NCBI GenBank assembly: GCA_024516155.1
Contig: JAJJXM010000001.1
Location: 806,001-870,000, forward strand
Source of the DNA: Pyronema omphalodes
Taxonomy: Eukaryota > Ascomycota > Pezizomycetes > Pezizales > Pyronemataceae
Direction of reading: 5' to 3'
DNA: 64,000 nt
Both the position numbers and the translations under genes were made by a program. A model generated the notes under the pieces. That model made no database searches. It was not told the origin of the DNA and saw only the letters and a program-made list of their open reading frames with translations. Position 1 is the stretch's first letter. Each line of letters starts with the position of its first letter. Shown in pieces: positions 49,660 to 62,111 of the stretch.

Positions 49660-49760
49660 GACAAGGTCCGACGAGATCCGGCAAAATCTAACAAGGTCCG
49701 ACAAGATTTTACAAGGTCCGACAACGTCCAACGAAGTCCGACAAAATTTGACAAAACCTT
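49660..49760 (+). repeat. Degenerate ~12-bp repeat with TCCGACAAGG words
   Basis: Repeated ACAAGGTCCGAC and close variants (GAGATCCGGC, AACGTCCAAC, GAAGTCCGAC). A 14-nt word, ACAAGGTCCGACAA, also occurs at about 1522, showing the motif is dispersed. Confidence 0.7.
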
Positions 49761-50359
49761 AGGCAACGTCCAACGAAGTCCAAACAAAGTCCGATGAAAT
49801 TTGAAGATGAAGAAATCTGACAAGCCTCAAGGAGTCAAGGATTCAAGGTTTTTACAAAGCCCACCATACTTTCCATATGCCATATGCCATATGTATGATA
49901 CCCGGCAAACAAAGCCCCACGGCACACAACAGAACTTAGAAGTACGACTGTAAAAGGTTCCAGAGCCAGAGCCCGCCAGAGCCAGAGCCAGAGCCACTGT
50001 CACCATAGCAGTCACGACTGACGACTGACGACTGACGACTCACGAATCACGACTCACCACAGAGCCTCAAAAAAGATTTCTCGGACAAAGTTCCGTAGAC
50101 TGCCGTGGACCGTAGTGCATCGGATCAGTACATAGGAACCCCCCCAAAAGTTAACTGCGCGTTTCCGAGAAAAAGAGAAAGAAAAAAAAAATCATCACAT
50201 CAAACCTAAGACCTAAGACCTAAGACCTAAGATCTTATCTGGGTGGCAAATCGGTTATCTATAAAAAAAAAACTTGTACTTTGGTATAATGTAGATTGAT
50301 AAATATATGTAACGTTACTATTAATATTGTAAACAACTACGAAATTGCAAACGCTTTCT

Positions 50360-50424
50360 TTATGGTTTGTGGTTTATGGTTTGTGGTTTATGGTTTGTGG
50401 TTTATGGTTTATGGTTTGTGGTTG
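50360..50424 (+). repeat. 14-bp tandem repeat TTTATGGTTTGTGG
   Basis: About four copies of TTTATGGTTTGTGG with one partial unit; AT/G skewed, no gene. Confidence 0.85.
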
Positions 50425-51215
50425 GTGATTTTGTTTTTTTCTTTTGCTTTGTTTCTTTCTTTATTTCTTCTGTACTCAACTCTATCTATACTTCACATCA
50501 TCACATAATCACATCATCACATAATCACCAGTCACATCGTGTCGTACCCATCATACCCACCATACCCAACCTCACAACCTCACAACCCCACAACCCCACA
50601 ACCCCACAACCCCACAACATCTCCAGCAAACGACGCCACGTTCTACATATGTATATAGTGTATGCTATGTATGATACCATTACCCGGCACTACACGACTG
50701 TACATATGTAGACAAAAAAAAAAAAAAGAAAGCTTCGGTTCGATCCCGATCCCACGATCCCGATCCCACGATCCCGATCCCACGATCCCGCTATCCTACT
50801 ATCTCATAATTTTACCCCGCAACTCCACTACTCCACTACTCCGCAACTCCACTACTTGATCTACTCCGCAACTCTGCAACTCTGCAACTCTGCAACTCTG
50901 CAACTCCACTACTCCGCAACTTGATATCTAGGTAGGTATCTTGGTATCTACATATCTAGGTATCTAGGTAGGTACCATATGGGGAACATAAAGGAAATGA
51001 AAAAATGAAAAAAATGAAAAAATGAAAAAATGAAAAATGAAACGAGATAATCTGGGGAATAAATGCGTCTAATCTCCAGCTTTACGCTTTACGCTATCCG
51101 AAATAAAAAAAAAAACAATTAAAGAAAAAAAAATTAAAGAAAAGAAAATCAAAGGAAGGAAAGAGATAGGAATAAAACTTAACGACGAGTTTCAGGAGTT
51201 TCAGTAGTTTCAGGA

Positions 51216-51340
51216 GTTCAGGTCAGTTCAGGTCAGTTCAGGTCAGTTCAGGTCAGTTCAGGTCAGTTCAGGTCAGTTCAGGTCAGTTCAGTCAGTTCAG
51301 TTCAGGTCAGTTCAGTTCAGTAAAGTTCAGGTCAGTAAAG
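51216..51340 (+). repeat. 10-bp tandem repeat AGGTCAGTTC
   Basis: About ten full copies of AGGTCAGTTC, then degenerate CAGTTCAGT/AAAGTTCAGG units. Confidence 0.9.
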
Positions 51341-51750
51341 TTCAGTAGAGTTACAGAAGCCTTATATATCATAAACTTTTACTGGAGCTCTTGGGGGGGG
51401 GGGGGGGGGGATACAGAGGAGGAGGAGGACAGAAACTTTAATAACCCTGGTGAGTTAATCCTAATAACCCTGACAGCCCTGATAGCCCTAACAGCCCCCC
51501 CGTTCCCATTCTCTATGATGCTATTACATTTAATAAATCATTATAATCAGAATCCAGTATCTATAGTCATGTATATACCGATACCCCCCCCCCACCCACC
51601 CCCGGTGATTGTAGTTGACCTATATACATGAAATATGTACAGTTACAATCATTTTAAACTTTATATCATTTCTATTACCAAGAGTTGGGAGTTGAGGGTT
51701 TGGAGTGAAACAGAATAACAAAAAATGGTATCTTGGTGTACTTGACTAAT

Positions 51751-51854
51751 GGGACAGGATGGGATGGGAAGGGATAGGATGGGATAGGATGGGATAGGAT
51801 GGGATAGGATGGGATGGGATAGGATGATGATGATCATGATGATGATGATCATGG
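51751..51854 (+). repeat. 10-bp tandem repeat GGGATAGGAT, followed by GAT repeats
   Basis: Seven or more copies of GGGATAGGAT or GGGATGGGAT, then GATGATGAT and ATCATGATG triplets. Confidence 0.85.
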
Positions 51855-53490
51855 TTATTACAGTTGTAATTATAAGACTATAACCATATCATTATTATCT
51901 CTAGTGAGGTTTACCCTTTGTATGGAGGCCCATAGCCTCCATTTTGCAGAAGTATATGTTTCATATCTGCATCTACATATTGATATGGCAGGAGAGCTAT
52001 GTATAAGCTCTATAGGTTCTATAGGTTTTATAGGTTTGCCCATTACTTAGCTGGTATGTATTTATCCTCCCGCAATAACGGAGTATAAATGATGGATTAG
52101 ATGTATAGTCCTACATACCATACACACCATACACGAAGAGACCCACCAAACCCAACTATACACACGCACCATTACAACCCCCCCCCCCCCCCCCCCCCGA
52201 AAACCCCAGATCAAATCAAGACTCAACAATTAAATCCCGGGTGCCTTCCATATGTACAATTGCTCCATACAACATCTCTCAATATATAGCGCAGCTTTTG
52301 AAAATCCTTTTCGAGTTTAAATAATAAGTTTTACATAAAAGATTATATATCGAATCTGTAAAATACATATAAAATACACCCGGGAATCGAACTTGCGTTA
52401 GACTGATGGATATGTATACTGTAAAGAGGAGAAGGTTATTGATTATGGTTGTTGGAAGTGGTTTTTTGGAAGTTTCGTTGGTGAAGGATTAAAGAATTGG
52501 TACATATAGCAGCCTATAGCTGCATATACTAGCTAGTAGCTTCTGTTAGATAATAAGCTTTTTATTGGTGTATGTATGTAATAAGTAATAAGTATATATA
52601 TGCGATATGATAACGAAGAGAGGAAGCTACGAAGCTACGAAGCTACGAAGCTACAAAGCTGCAAAGAACTGTAGTCTGCTTTTTTTATAAACTCCAATCC
52701 CCCAATCTTCCTACATATGTATCAACGGCACCGATAACGATACTGATGATACCGTAAAAAAGCCTTGTTACTTGTAGAGAATAGTATAGTAAAGTATAGT
52801 AAATCTTCCAGGTACATAAGCGTACTTTTGTACATCCGAGAGGAAAGATTTTTTTTTCTTCTCTTCTCTCTGAACGCCAATAGAATTGATAGATAGCTAT
52901 GTAAATAGTTTATTCGCTGATGAAGACGACGATGACGATGACAATGACGATGGAGTCGCTTGCTTTGACGATTAGTTGATTAGTTGATTAAATTAATTAG
53001 CCGATTAGTTAATTAATTGGTTCCCGTCCATATGTATTCCAACACGGACGGCGACTACTACGCGAGCTGTTGTTGCTGTCGTCGCTGTCGTCGTCGTCGT
53101 TTTTTTTTTCTTTTCTCTGTCCATCATCAACCGATTGGCTATAATCCCACGACGCACACGAACTTAGCGCGGCGGCAAATCCTTTAGCGATCACCATACC
53201 ATATAACTGGTTGGCCATGGCTCTCCGTAAACCACCACCACCACCACCACCAACCTAAGATACCTGCGGGTTCCAATTCATTAGTTCCTGATACCAGAAG
53301 TACATAAGACAGAGAGGTACAGGGCTTGATAGGATACACGAGTGACGGGTGACGAGGCCGTAGCTACATAGATGTTTTGAAAAACTCGCTTGGTGCATAT
53401 ATACATACCATACGGATCATCATACAGCATACAGCATACACCATATTCCAGACCATGATTCTCGCTTAACCATACATATACGAGGTGCTG

Positions 53491-53551
53491 GACAAAAGTG
53501 ACCGTCACCCCGCGCGGCGCTTAGCACAGAAAAGTGACGGTCACTTTTGTC
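53491..53551. repeat. Perfect inverted repeat, 18-bp arms, possible transposon end pair
   Basis: Arm 1 (53491-53508) reads GACAAAAGTGACCGTCAC and arm 2 (53534-53551) is its exact reverse complement, with a 25-nt GC-rich spacer. Within arm 2 and its flank, AAAAGTGAC-G-GTCACTTTT is itself a palindrome. The wording GGTGCTGGACAAAAGTGACC resembles the ends of Tc1/mariner-type elements, so this could be two ends left after internal loss, but that is inference. Confidence 0.7.
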
Positions 53552-55764
53552 ACGGTACCGTACATCAAGGCTTGTATGGTGTATGGTGGATTAGAAGGCT
53601 TGTATGGTGGATATGTACGGGACCTCTACAGCGGGGAGTAATTAGACGGGCTACTAACTCGCACCGGCATCGGCATCAACATATCAACGCCGGCGAAAAA
53701 CTGAAATTTTTTTTGTCACGTATGTATGATCGCTTAAGGTCTTTGCTGTGCTTCTATCGTCTATTATACGGAACCATATTGGCCAGGGGGGGGGGGGGGG
53801 GGGACCTGGAGAGTGGGGGTGCATACTACATACTACGGTGACGGGTCTACAGGTACAGAGAGAAGATTACATCATGCATTACATCGCTACATCACTACGC
53901 CGCTACAGGCACATCGCTACATCCCGAATCCCGATAAACGAAACCTTGGACTTTGAAGTCGGAGGGTTTGTTTGCCAAGACAACGACGGAAATATCGCGA
54001 TGCGATAAACGGGGTTTCTTGAGATAAACGAAGGGATGGTTTGATGAGGATGGATGGATGAGGTAAAATGATGGATGGGGCCTGGATGGGACCTGGATGG
54101 ATGAGATAAAGATAAAGATAAAGATAAAGACATAGATAAAGAAAACACTAAGGAGATGATACGAGCCGTACGATAAAGGAACGGAAGCTTAGATGAAGGA
54201 GAATCCAGAGATGTGATACGATAGGATACAAACGATAAACGAACGGAAGTTACGGCGCAAAACAAAAAAAGGGATACATAGATGGATCAAGGATGGCAGA
54301 ATAAGATGAGCTCGCCTACTCGCCGCTCGCGTACATATACTCGCGTCGGAAATAAAATAAATTTGTTCTATTTTAATTTTGCTAAACGAGATGTTCGAAA
54401 ATCGGAGGAAACTAAATGTTTGTATTCGGAGAAAGGGATGGAGATGGAGAAACATTTTTGGTGAAGCGTTATCGTTATAACTTACTGGGTCTAGAGAGAT
54501 GAGTTCTGAACTTCTGCTCGGAGGAACTATCGGAGGAGCTATCGGAGGGAATGGTGATGACCGGACTCCGGAGAGAGACTGGCGACCGGAGAAACATCGG
54601 CGAAACATCGGCGAACAAACATCCGGAACATCACCGTCACCATCACCATCACCATAATATCACAAACCCCAAACCCCCAAGCCCCTAAACTTCTTTCGCC
54701 AAATCCAACTTCCATATCAGATTAGATCATCCATCCATCCATCTATACGACTATGATGAATCCGATTCCATGATCGTAATTTACAGTACTAAAATCACCA
54801 TGACCAACCTATGACTATGTATGTGGTATGTACACGGACCACAGAACCATGCGACGATATATATTAGCGATGTTAGCGATATCAATTAGTGGGGCACGAG
54901 GTAAGATGTGGCGTACATCATCTCCGAAACAACCATGGTTGTTCATAAGCCACATACATAGCTAGAAAACCAATCCATGGTATGTAGTTTCCCCACACAG
55001 GCTCTTCTTCTACACGTTCTATGTATACATATGTAGATTTCTAGATTTTCTTGGACAAAACTAAGATAGTCACGATTAAGATCCCCGAATATCGAAAAGG
55101 TCCAAGAAATAGTGTAGTATGCAATATACAGTATGCTGATGGGCGTGGTATTCAAGACTTTCAAAGTGAACTGACATAGACAGGAACCATATCGAGGCAT
55201 GGACTCGAAGTTTCGTTTCTCTTGATCCCATGACCTTGACCTTACTCAATTCTTCACGCGCTCGTTAAATTCGCCTAATCAAGGAATCAAGGATCCAGTA
55301 AACTTGAGTTTTGGCGCGGGATGTGATGTGATGGAATACATATGAAGCCGATACCCCGATACAAACCCTTCTCAACGCGGTCCGTGGCCCAAGCAATCCG
55401 AGCAACCCGTGCTACCGGAACGGAATTCAGTGCAATCGGTGCAATCGGTACAATCGGTGCAGGAGGAGAGAGGTATAGCTCCGCCTCCATAGCTCCATAT
55501 TACCGTGGGGAGGAGTTTCGGATCATATCCCCCCCCCCCCCACCTCCACCGACGGACTTCAGATCCCCGAAACCCACCGAACCCCCCACTGTGATATACC
55601 CGAAAATTACAAGCTAGCCATAATCTCATCTTATCTTATCTTAGCTACAGTATAAATACCAAACCACGGATTAGGGTTTAGGGCGCGCGTATATCTTTTC
55701 TCAATCTTTATCAACTGTTCTCCGCTGATGGGGAATAAAGAAACATATAACGGTGATGGAGTAC

Positions 55765-56356
<592 letters not shown>

Positions 56357-57393
56357 ATTCATAAACGACCCCAAGTGTAAGGTTATGATGTACCCAGTGT
56401 TCACGGTATATATCTATATATATACACTTTTTAGGCACGAGTATTAGGTAGAGGCTGTTACCCCCGTGTCCGCGCGATTGATGATAGGGATTATGGTATG
56501 GGGTTGTTTATATTTTATCAATAGTTCCTTATAACCAAAAAGAAAATCAACCCCCCCCCCATAAAGTCCATTCCATTTCTCTCCTACTATATATTCCCCG
56601 GTTGGTTACTATATTTTTAGCAGTTTATATTTTTATGTACGGCGTTGCAGATAAAGACTTGGCCTAGTAGGAGTTTAGTATTGTGATATAATTGGATATC
56701 TGGTGGAGGTGAGGGATATGATTTAATTTCCCTGGGGTTTGGTTTGGGTGTGGATAGGTTGATTATGTTGGTGTTGGATGGGATGAGTAGGGGTGATGAT
56801 AAGGGAAGGAAGAGGGGGGGGGGGGGTAATTGGAAGGGGTGGATGAAGGGTTCGAGTGAATCAGGCGGGTTGAATATTTGTTTAAGGACCAAGTATGGAG
56901 CATGGCATATCACCCGAACATTCCGGCATCACTATTCCAGCATCACTATTACCAGTCCCTTTCCAATCACAACAAAAATCTCCAATAGCACACAATAAAC
57001 AATTCAATTTCCAATACCGATCCGTACAAAAAAATTCATAAAAGAATTCATTAAACCGCCATAATAAAGCGAGAGAAACTATTAGGAAATTACTTGTGAG
57101 CCTATGACTAATATCCTATCCAATACCGAATACTTAAACAGGAAATAAAGAAATAAAATAAAAAGAGTGTCTTTCATCCCAAAAACTATTAACCTAACCT
57201 TATTCGTAACTAATCATAAAAAATCCTCCCAGGACCAAGAATTCGTAATCCGTATTCACTATTCACTATTCATTGTTCATCACTCATAACTTATCACTTA
57301 TTAAATATACACCCCTTCAGGAACCCCCTCCGGAACCTCCTCTCTGGCCTCCTCCGCCTCAACTTCTCCCCCTGTCTCTTCATCCACTTCGGT

Positions 57394-58627
57394 TCATAGC
57401 TCAGAAGCCAGATGGGCATTTAAAGCCTGCTGGTAGCTAGTATCGAAAGCTCCATCATCCGTCTGTTTTCCGCTTCCACTGGGTCCGGCAATAGAACTGT
57501 TATTCGCAAACGCCTGTTGCATTCCGGGGTTGTTTGTCGGTACAAAAATAACCTTTGCATTAGCCGACTTCGCCATAGCCTGGTAAGCCTCCAATTGCCT
57601 AATCTGCATAGCAGGAGCAGAGGACAAAATATCCGCAGCCTGTCTCATCAATTTCGCCGCCTCGACTTCAGCACGTGCTGCGATGATCTTGGATTCTCCG
57701 ATACGCTTGGATTGTGCCGCCATAGAAAGAGAGTCTTGGAGTTCCCGAGAAAAGATAATATCCTTGATCAACATTGACTCAACCTGAACTCCCCATCCTT
57801 CTGCTACGTTTTCAATTATCTCGGCAATTGACTGTGCGACTTCTTCCCGTCGTTCAATGACGTCTTGGAGAACCCTGGCTCCTACTACGTGGCGTAGGGT
57901 GGTTTGGGTTCGTTCGATTAGGGCTTGACGGACGTTGCTGATTCCAAAAGCGGCTTTGTGGGGAGAGATAATGTGGTAGTAAATAACCGAAGTGAGGTGG
58001 ACTGTGACGTTGTCTTTGGTCATGCAGACTTGTTGGGGGACTTCGCAGATTTGGATTTTGACATCGATTTGGATAAGGCGCTCTGAGAGGGGATTGATCT
58101 TGACAAGACCTGGGTCCACGGCGCGGTAGAAGCGGCCGAATTTGGTCACAAGACCAACGTTGCCTTGGGAGACGGGTTTGTAGGGATTGGGGCTGTTTAT
58201 TAAACATCTGTATTAGCATAATTGCGGTAAAAAGTGGCACGAGATGCAAAAGAAGGGGAAGGAAAAGAATCATACCAGACAATGCAGCAAGGGATAGCTC
58301 CAAAGAATCCAATACAGTTACCGAGCGCATTAATCAAACCTCCATAAATTCCATCACCAGCATCGTCTTCTCGAACTCCTGCTACAGTTAGCTCTTTTCC
58401 TGCAAATTATTCTCTCAAATCCCTCGCAATATGAAGTACCTACCAAGGTTTTGCGCATAACTCGGCTGCAACTCCTCATGCCTGACAGGCTGGACATTGA
58501 TCAATGGCGCCTGTCCATTGTGCGATCTCTCAGTAGACGGGGCTCCCGAACCACGGGCCAGCGAACTGCTTGCGAAGCCGCCGTTGCCGACTGATGAGTC
58601 CTCGGGGATCTTGGCGATATCGGTCAT
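57394..58627 (-). CDS. Stomatin-like SPFH/band 7 membrane protein
   Basis: Predicted 361 residues in three exons, 58627-58444, 58378-58276 and 58192-57394, with introns of 65 and 83 nt. The N-terminus is Ser/Gly-rich and cytosolic. A Cys-containing hydrophobic hairpin follows, rebuilt across both introns (GNCIGFFGAIPCCIVCPNPY), and would insert in one membrane leaflet and could be palmitoylated. The SPFH domain starts at GLVTKFGRFYRAVDPG and includes QVCMTKDNVTVHLTSVIYYHI, RHVVGARVLQDVIERREEVA and GVQVESMLIKDIIFSRELQ. A helical stretch (ESKIIAARAEVEAAKLM) mediates oligomer formation in the family. The tail is Ser/Gly/Gln-rich and ends HLASEL. Stomatins scaffold membrane microdomains and modulate channels or proteases; the partner here is unknown. 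Confidence 0.92.
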
Positions 58628-61600
58628 GGTGAATCTCGTTGATTTGTATTGTTGACAAGTAACTATGTAACAGGCGAAGTGGATAATGTGAATCTTCCGA
58701 CGAGAGGGGAGGAGGTGCTTCGCTTAAGTAGATTTGCAGTTTGTTTTACAAGGTAGAGAAAGATATCAGGTGAGCTCTCTCGCCGGGTGTTGCAGTGCCA
58801 AGAAAAAACAGTTGTTCCATTACGAAATATGAACCTGGAACATGCCTGCCGTCAAGCTATGATTTGCTTGTTACTGTTACACATCACTTCTATTCTTTGC
58901 GTGGTTCTGCTGCGCATCTGTCTTTGTCATCGCAAAATTGAATTATGGAGGTGGAGGTAGCTAGCCCCGTAGCTAGAGGTGGAGGTCTGCGAAGTGGAGC
59001 TATGTAGAGGCGTAGGGTTCAGTTGAAGCTGATCCCTGCATCGCTTACGACAAGGCGGAATCAAACGAAGGTGCAACAATTGTATCGGTTCACGACACAA
59101 ATGACGGCAAGACGGCAATACAGAATCATAGAAGACCTACGGTTACATGCGAAATGTCATATGTTCAATCCCAATGCGGTGAATTAAATCCAATCATGGT
59201 GCTCGAATCATATGCAAATGCAACGGCCGTTACCCCCGTGGGGCTGTGCTGATGAGGTACAGTACAACTGAGCTAGCCTTTGATCGATAATTGGGTGCAT
59301 AGATACCGCAGTAGAATTACAAGTCATTCTCATGGTTATTTTCGCTTAGGTAAAATCGTGAGATTCTTGAACGCTGATTAAAAATAGTCCATAAACTAGA
59401 CGATTTTTTGCCTCTAACTTCTATCTAGGGATTAGTAAAGACGGGGCTGTTTATGTAAAAGACTGATCTTCAACTGATCTTCTAGAAACTAGTCCTAGCT
59501 CATGCCTTAATGTACCAGCTCGTATCTCAAGTATTCAGCCTCCCCGACTTTGCATATCGTTCTCGCTCCGTTCAAACATCGTGGCTTGGAGAATTACGGT
59601 AGCGCAGTGGATGTCACCGGGTCCATGCTGACGGGCCTTTGAGGATCTTGAAAATAAGCCTCTTCCAAATTATTACCGAACATAACATTCTCTAAGAGTT
59701 CTCCTATGAGGTCATTCACGGCGAGCTTGCGGCTGACGCCTAAATACCAGGACCCTTGAGGAAGGCCTAGGCTAGATGAAGATCACAAGAAGCTAACGGA
59801 TACGTACCGGAGTGGAGCCCTACAGTCGTGCTAAAATATTATGGTCTTGGCTGTCGAGGGCTGTGTTGTAATCTACTTCCATCCCATCTTTTGTAAGTTC
59901 TGGATTGTGAATAGTAGATTGGATACAGGAATTGAGACTTTGATTTGTTGGTTATACGGTATGTGCACACCCGACTGAGATTCACGAATGGGAGGCAAAA
60001 GGCTGTTCGACATTCAAGACAACATGCAACAAAGTGCAAACCAGAGGAGGCTTAACAAAACTCCAATATCAGTTAATTACTGGTACGGGATGCTTCTGCC
60101 ACAATATTTGTCCCACATTGATATCAATGTGTTGGATTCAATCAAAGGGCGAATTCGTATTTCTTGTTATTCGGCTGTTATGAATAGAATACGGATACCT
60201 CAGCAACAACATACTACCTCACCGGGGCAAACTGTATCAAGAATTCATCCTAGATTCCGGTAGTGGCGGCAAAGTTGCCAGTTGCAACGCTCATCATCCT
60301 ACGTTTTTTCTGAACCCTGGCCGAGTGATAATCAATTGATCAATTACACCCATGTAGTAACGAGCTTCTGGAAGGAGATCTAATCCGCTAGAAATCTGGA
60401 GTCTGCCTCGCAGATGTCATTACAACCGGCTTAATTTTAAGCCGTACAACAGAGGAATTACATAAAATATCACTCAGAATGCATAGCATAACAAGCGCCC
60501 TAAAAACTAAAGCTAATAACACGTGAGTGAGGCCTAGTTATTTGATAACCCTAGTTCTAACTATATGTTAGCTTGTTAAGCTAGTGGTAGGATTTGGAAT
60601 GATAACTACTGACAGGAATGCGAAGAATGTGAATAGTGTGAATTGTGCTCATTGCTCAGCCGCTTTTCCCGTATTTCTTCACGCTAAATGTTGGAGTCAG
60701 CCTTGCGATATTACCATGTTGCCATGTCAGGTACTCCGCCAAAATGCCAGTGGTTTATGCCTTGCGATATTGAATCTTATAAGCAATATTTCGGCGTTTA
60801 TAGGAGAAAACGTGATTGTCTGTATCTCTTGGCGAATTCTTCTCCATTCTCTTACCCAAAAATCTTCATGAGATTCGAGTGCCGTTATCTATAACCGCGT
60901 CCTACTCCAAATACCTCAGTTGCGATTAGTCAACCGTGGTCCATGGAATCTTTCATGTTTGGCCAGTTTATGTACATACACGGCGTCTGGCCTGGTCTTA
61001 CACGTTTACGCCGCTTTCATGTAAATAGTTAATACACAAATTATATTACTTACACACTGCGGAGAATTACGAAAGTTGCAGTTCAAGTGACAGAGCGGTA
61101 TCCTTTCGTTCAGGTACAAAACTGAGGATTGAGTTTTGTAATCATTTCTTGAGTGGGGCCGAAGGGTGAATCATTGTTTCACCTCAGCATCAACTTTCAC
61201 TCTTGGACTTTTGCTTTGATGTTTTCTTTGCCAGTGAGTAATGAGGTCTTAAAACTGACGACCATTTGACTCGCAGGGCTCCCCACGGTCCGTCCGGTCC
61301 GGTCCTGGCTGCGGACCAAACTGCACCACATATTACAGTCCGGTCCGATGCTTGGACTGGGACTGGCAGTCTTCTTTACACGGTGGACTGGACCGCCTGT
61401 TGTAGGTGACCATGGGATCACACAAAATCACTCGCAGGTAATGGAAAATTGCGAACTGTTGCAAACACGGGTCGAGAAAAAACATTTGCAGTAGAGGGCT
61501 CCAGCTTTATTAAGCGACAAGCGGCCTCTATGGGTCTCGGCTTGTTTCGTCAGCGGCGGCTGCTACTCCTAACCCACCAGTGTTTGGAGATTAGCGAGAA

Positions 61601-62111
61601 ACCCGCGGTCCTGCAGTCATCTGCAGTCCGGTCCAGTCTTTTTTCTTGAAACTGGAACCGGACCACATGGTCACAGTCCGCAGTCCTGGACAGACCGTGG
61701 GGAGCTCTGCATTCGAGTGACAGAATATGAGCCTTGGGGTAGGCATTCTGGCTACCCCTTATCCGGTACGTTTCGCCATATCCAAAGCAACCACTCCTCC
61801 AGCACCCTTGAAAGTACAATGTCAAATTATAACTCTAGATTTAACCATTTACCTCAATCTCTATCAAACATACTCTAGAAGATGCTAATCCCGGATGCCT
61901 CTAAAGGCCAGCCATGTAATCTGTCATTCGTACTGGAACGTATAAATAGGTACCTATATTCCTCCGTGCCATGTCAAATACCGTCTATTAAAATAATTCC
62001 TTCACCCTCCCTCCCCAGCCTTATCTTTACCAATCACATCTAAAAACAATCCTAAACCCCTCGACCCTCCAATTTCTCCAGGAAATGGTCCAACAAAGCT
62101 CCATCCCATGC
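58628..62111. other. Gene-poor intergenic, about 3.5 kb, with a hAT-like MITE
   Basis: No gene supported. The left part is the promoter side of the stomatin-like gene; the right part is the 3' flank of the laccase. Short frames at 59988-60263, 60584-60871 and 61197-61825 have no motif. The only structured item is the inverted-repeat element at 61274-61709. Confidence 0.55.
61274..61709. mobile_element. Non-autonomous hAT-like MITE
   Basis: The left end reads CAGGGCTCCCCACGGTCCGTCC (61274-61295, written here in two parts: CAGGGCTCCCC then ACGGTCCGTCC). The right end, read on the minus strand from 61709, gives CAGAGCTCCCC then ACGGTCTGTCC. That is a 22-bp terminal inverted repeat with two mismatches, beginning CAG-G as in hAT elements. 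Inside are many subterminal GTCCGGTCC / GGACTGGACC words, typical of hAT ends, and no transposase frame. A clean 8-bp target duplication is not evident: the left flank is TTGACTCG and the right flank CATTCGAG. Confidence 0.75.

Noticed and set aside
50733..50790. Second B-box-like word GGTTCGATCCC
   Set aside because: It is part of a 15-bp GATCCCGATCCCAC repeat; no tRNA fold.
52380..52402. tRNA B-box-like word (GTTCGATTCCCGG on the minus strand)
   Set aside because: The preceding bases do not pair to make a T-stem, and I find no acceptor stem or A-box.
61266..61717. 8-bp target-site duplication around the hAT-like element
   Set aside because: Flanks TTGACTCG and CATTCGAG do not match directly; the element may be old or flanks mutated.
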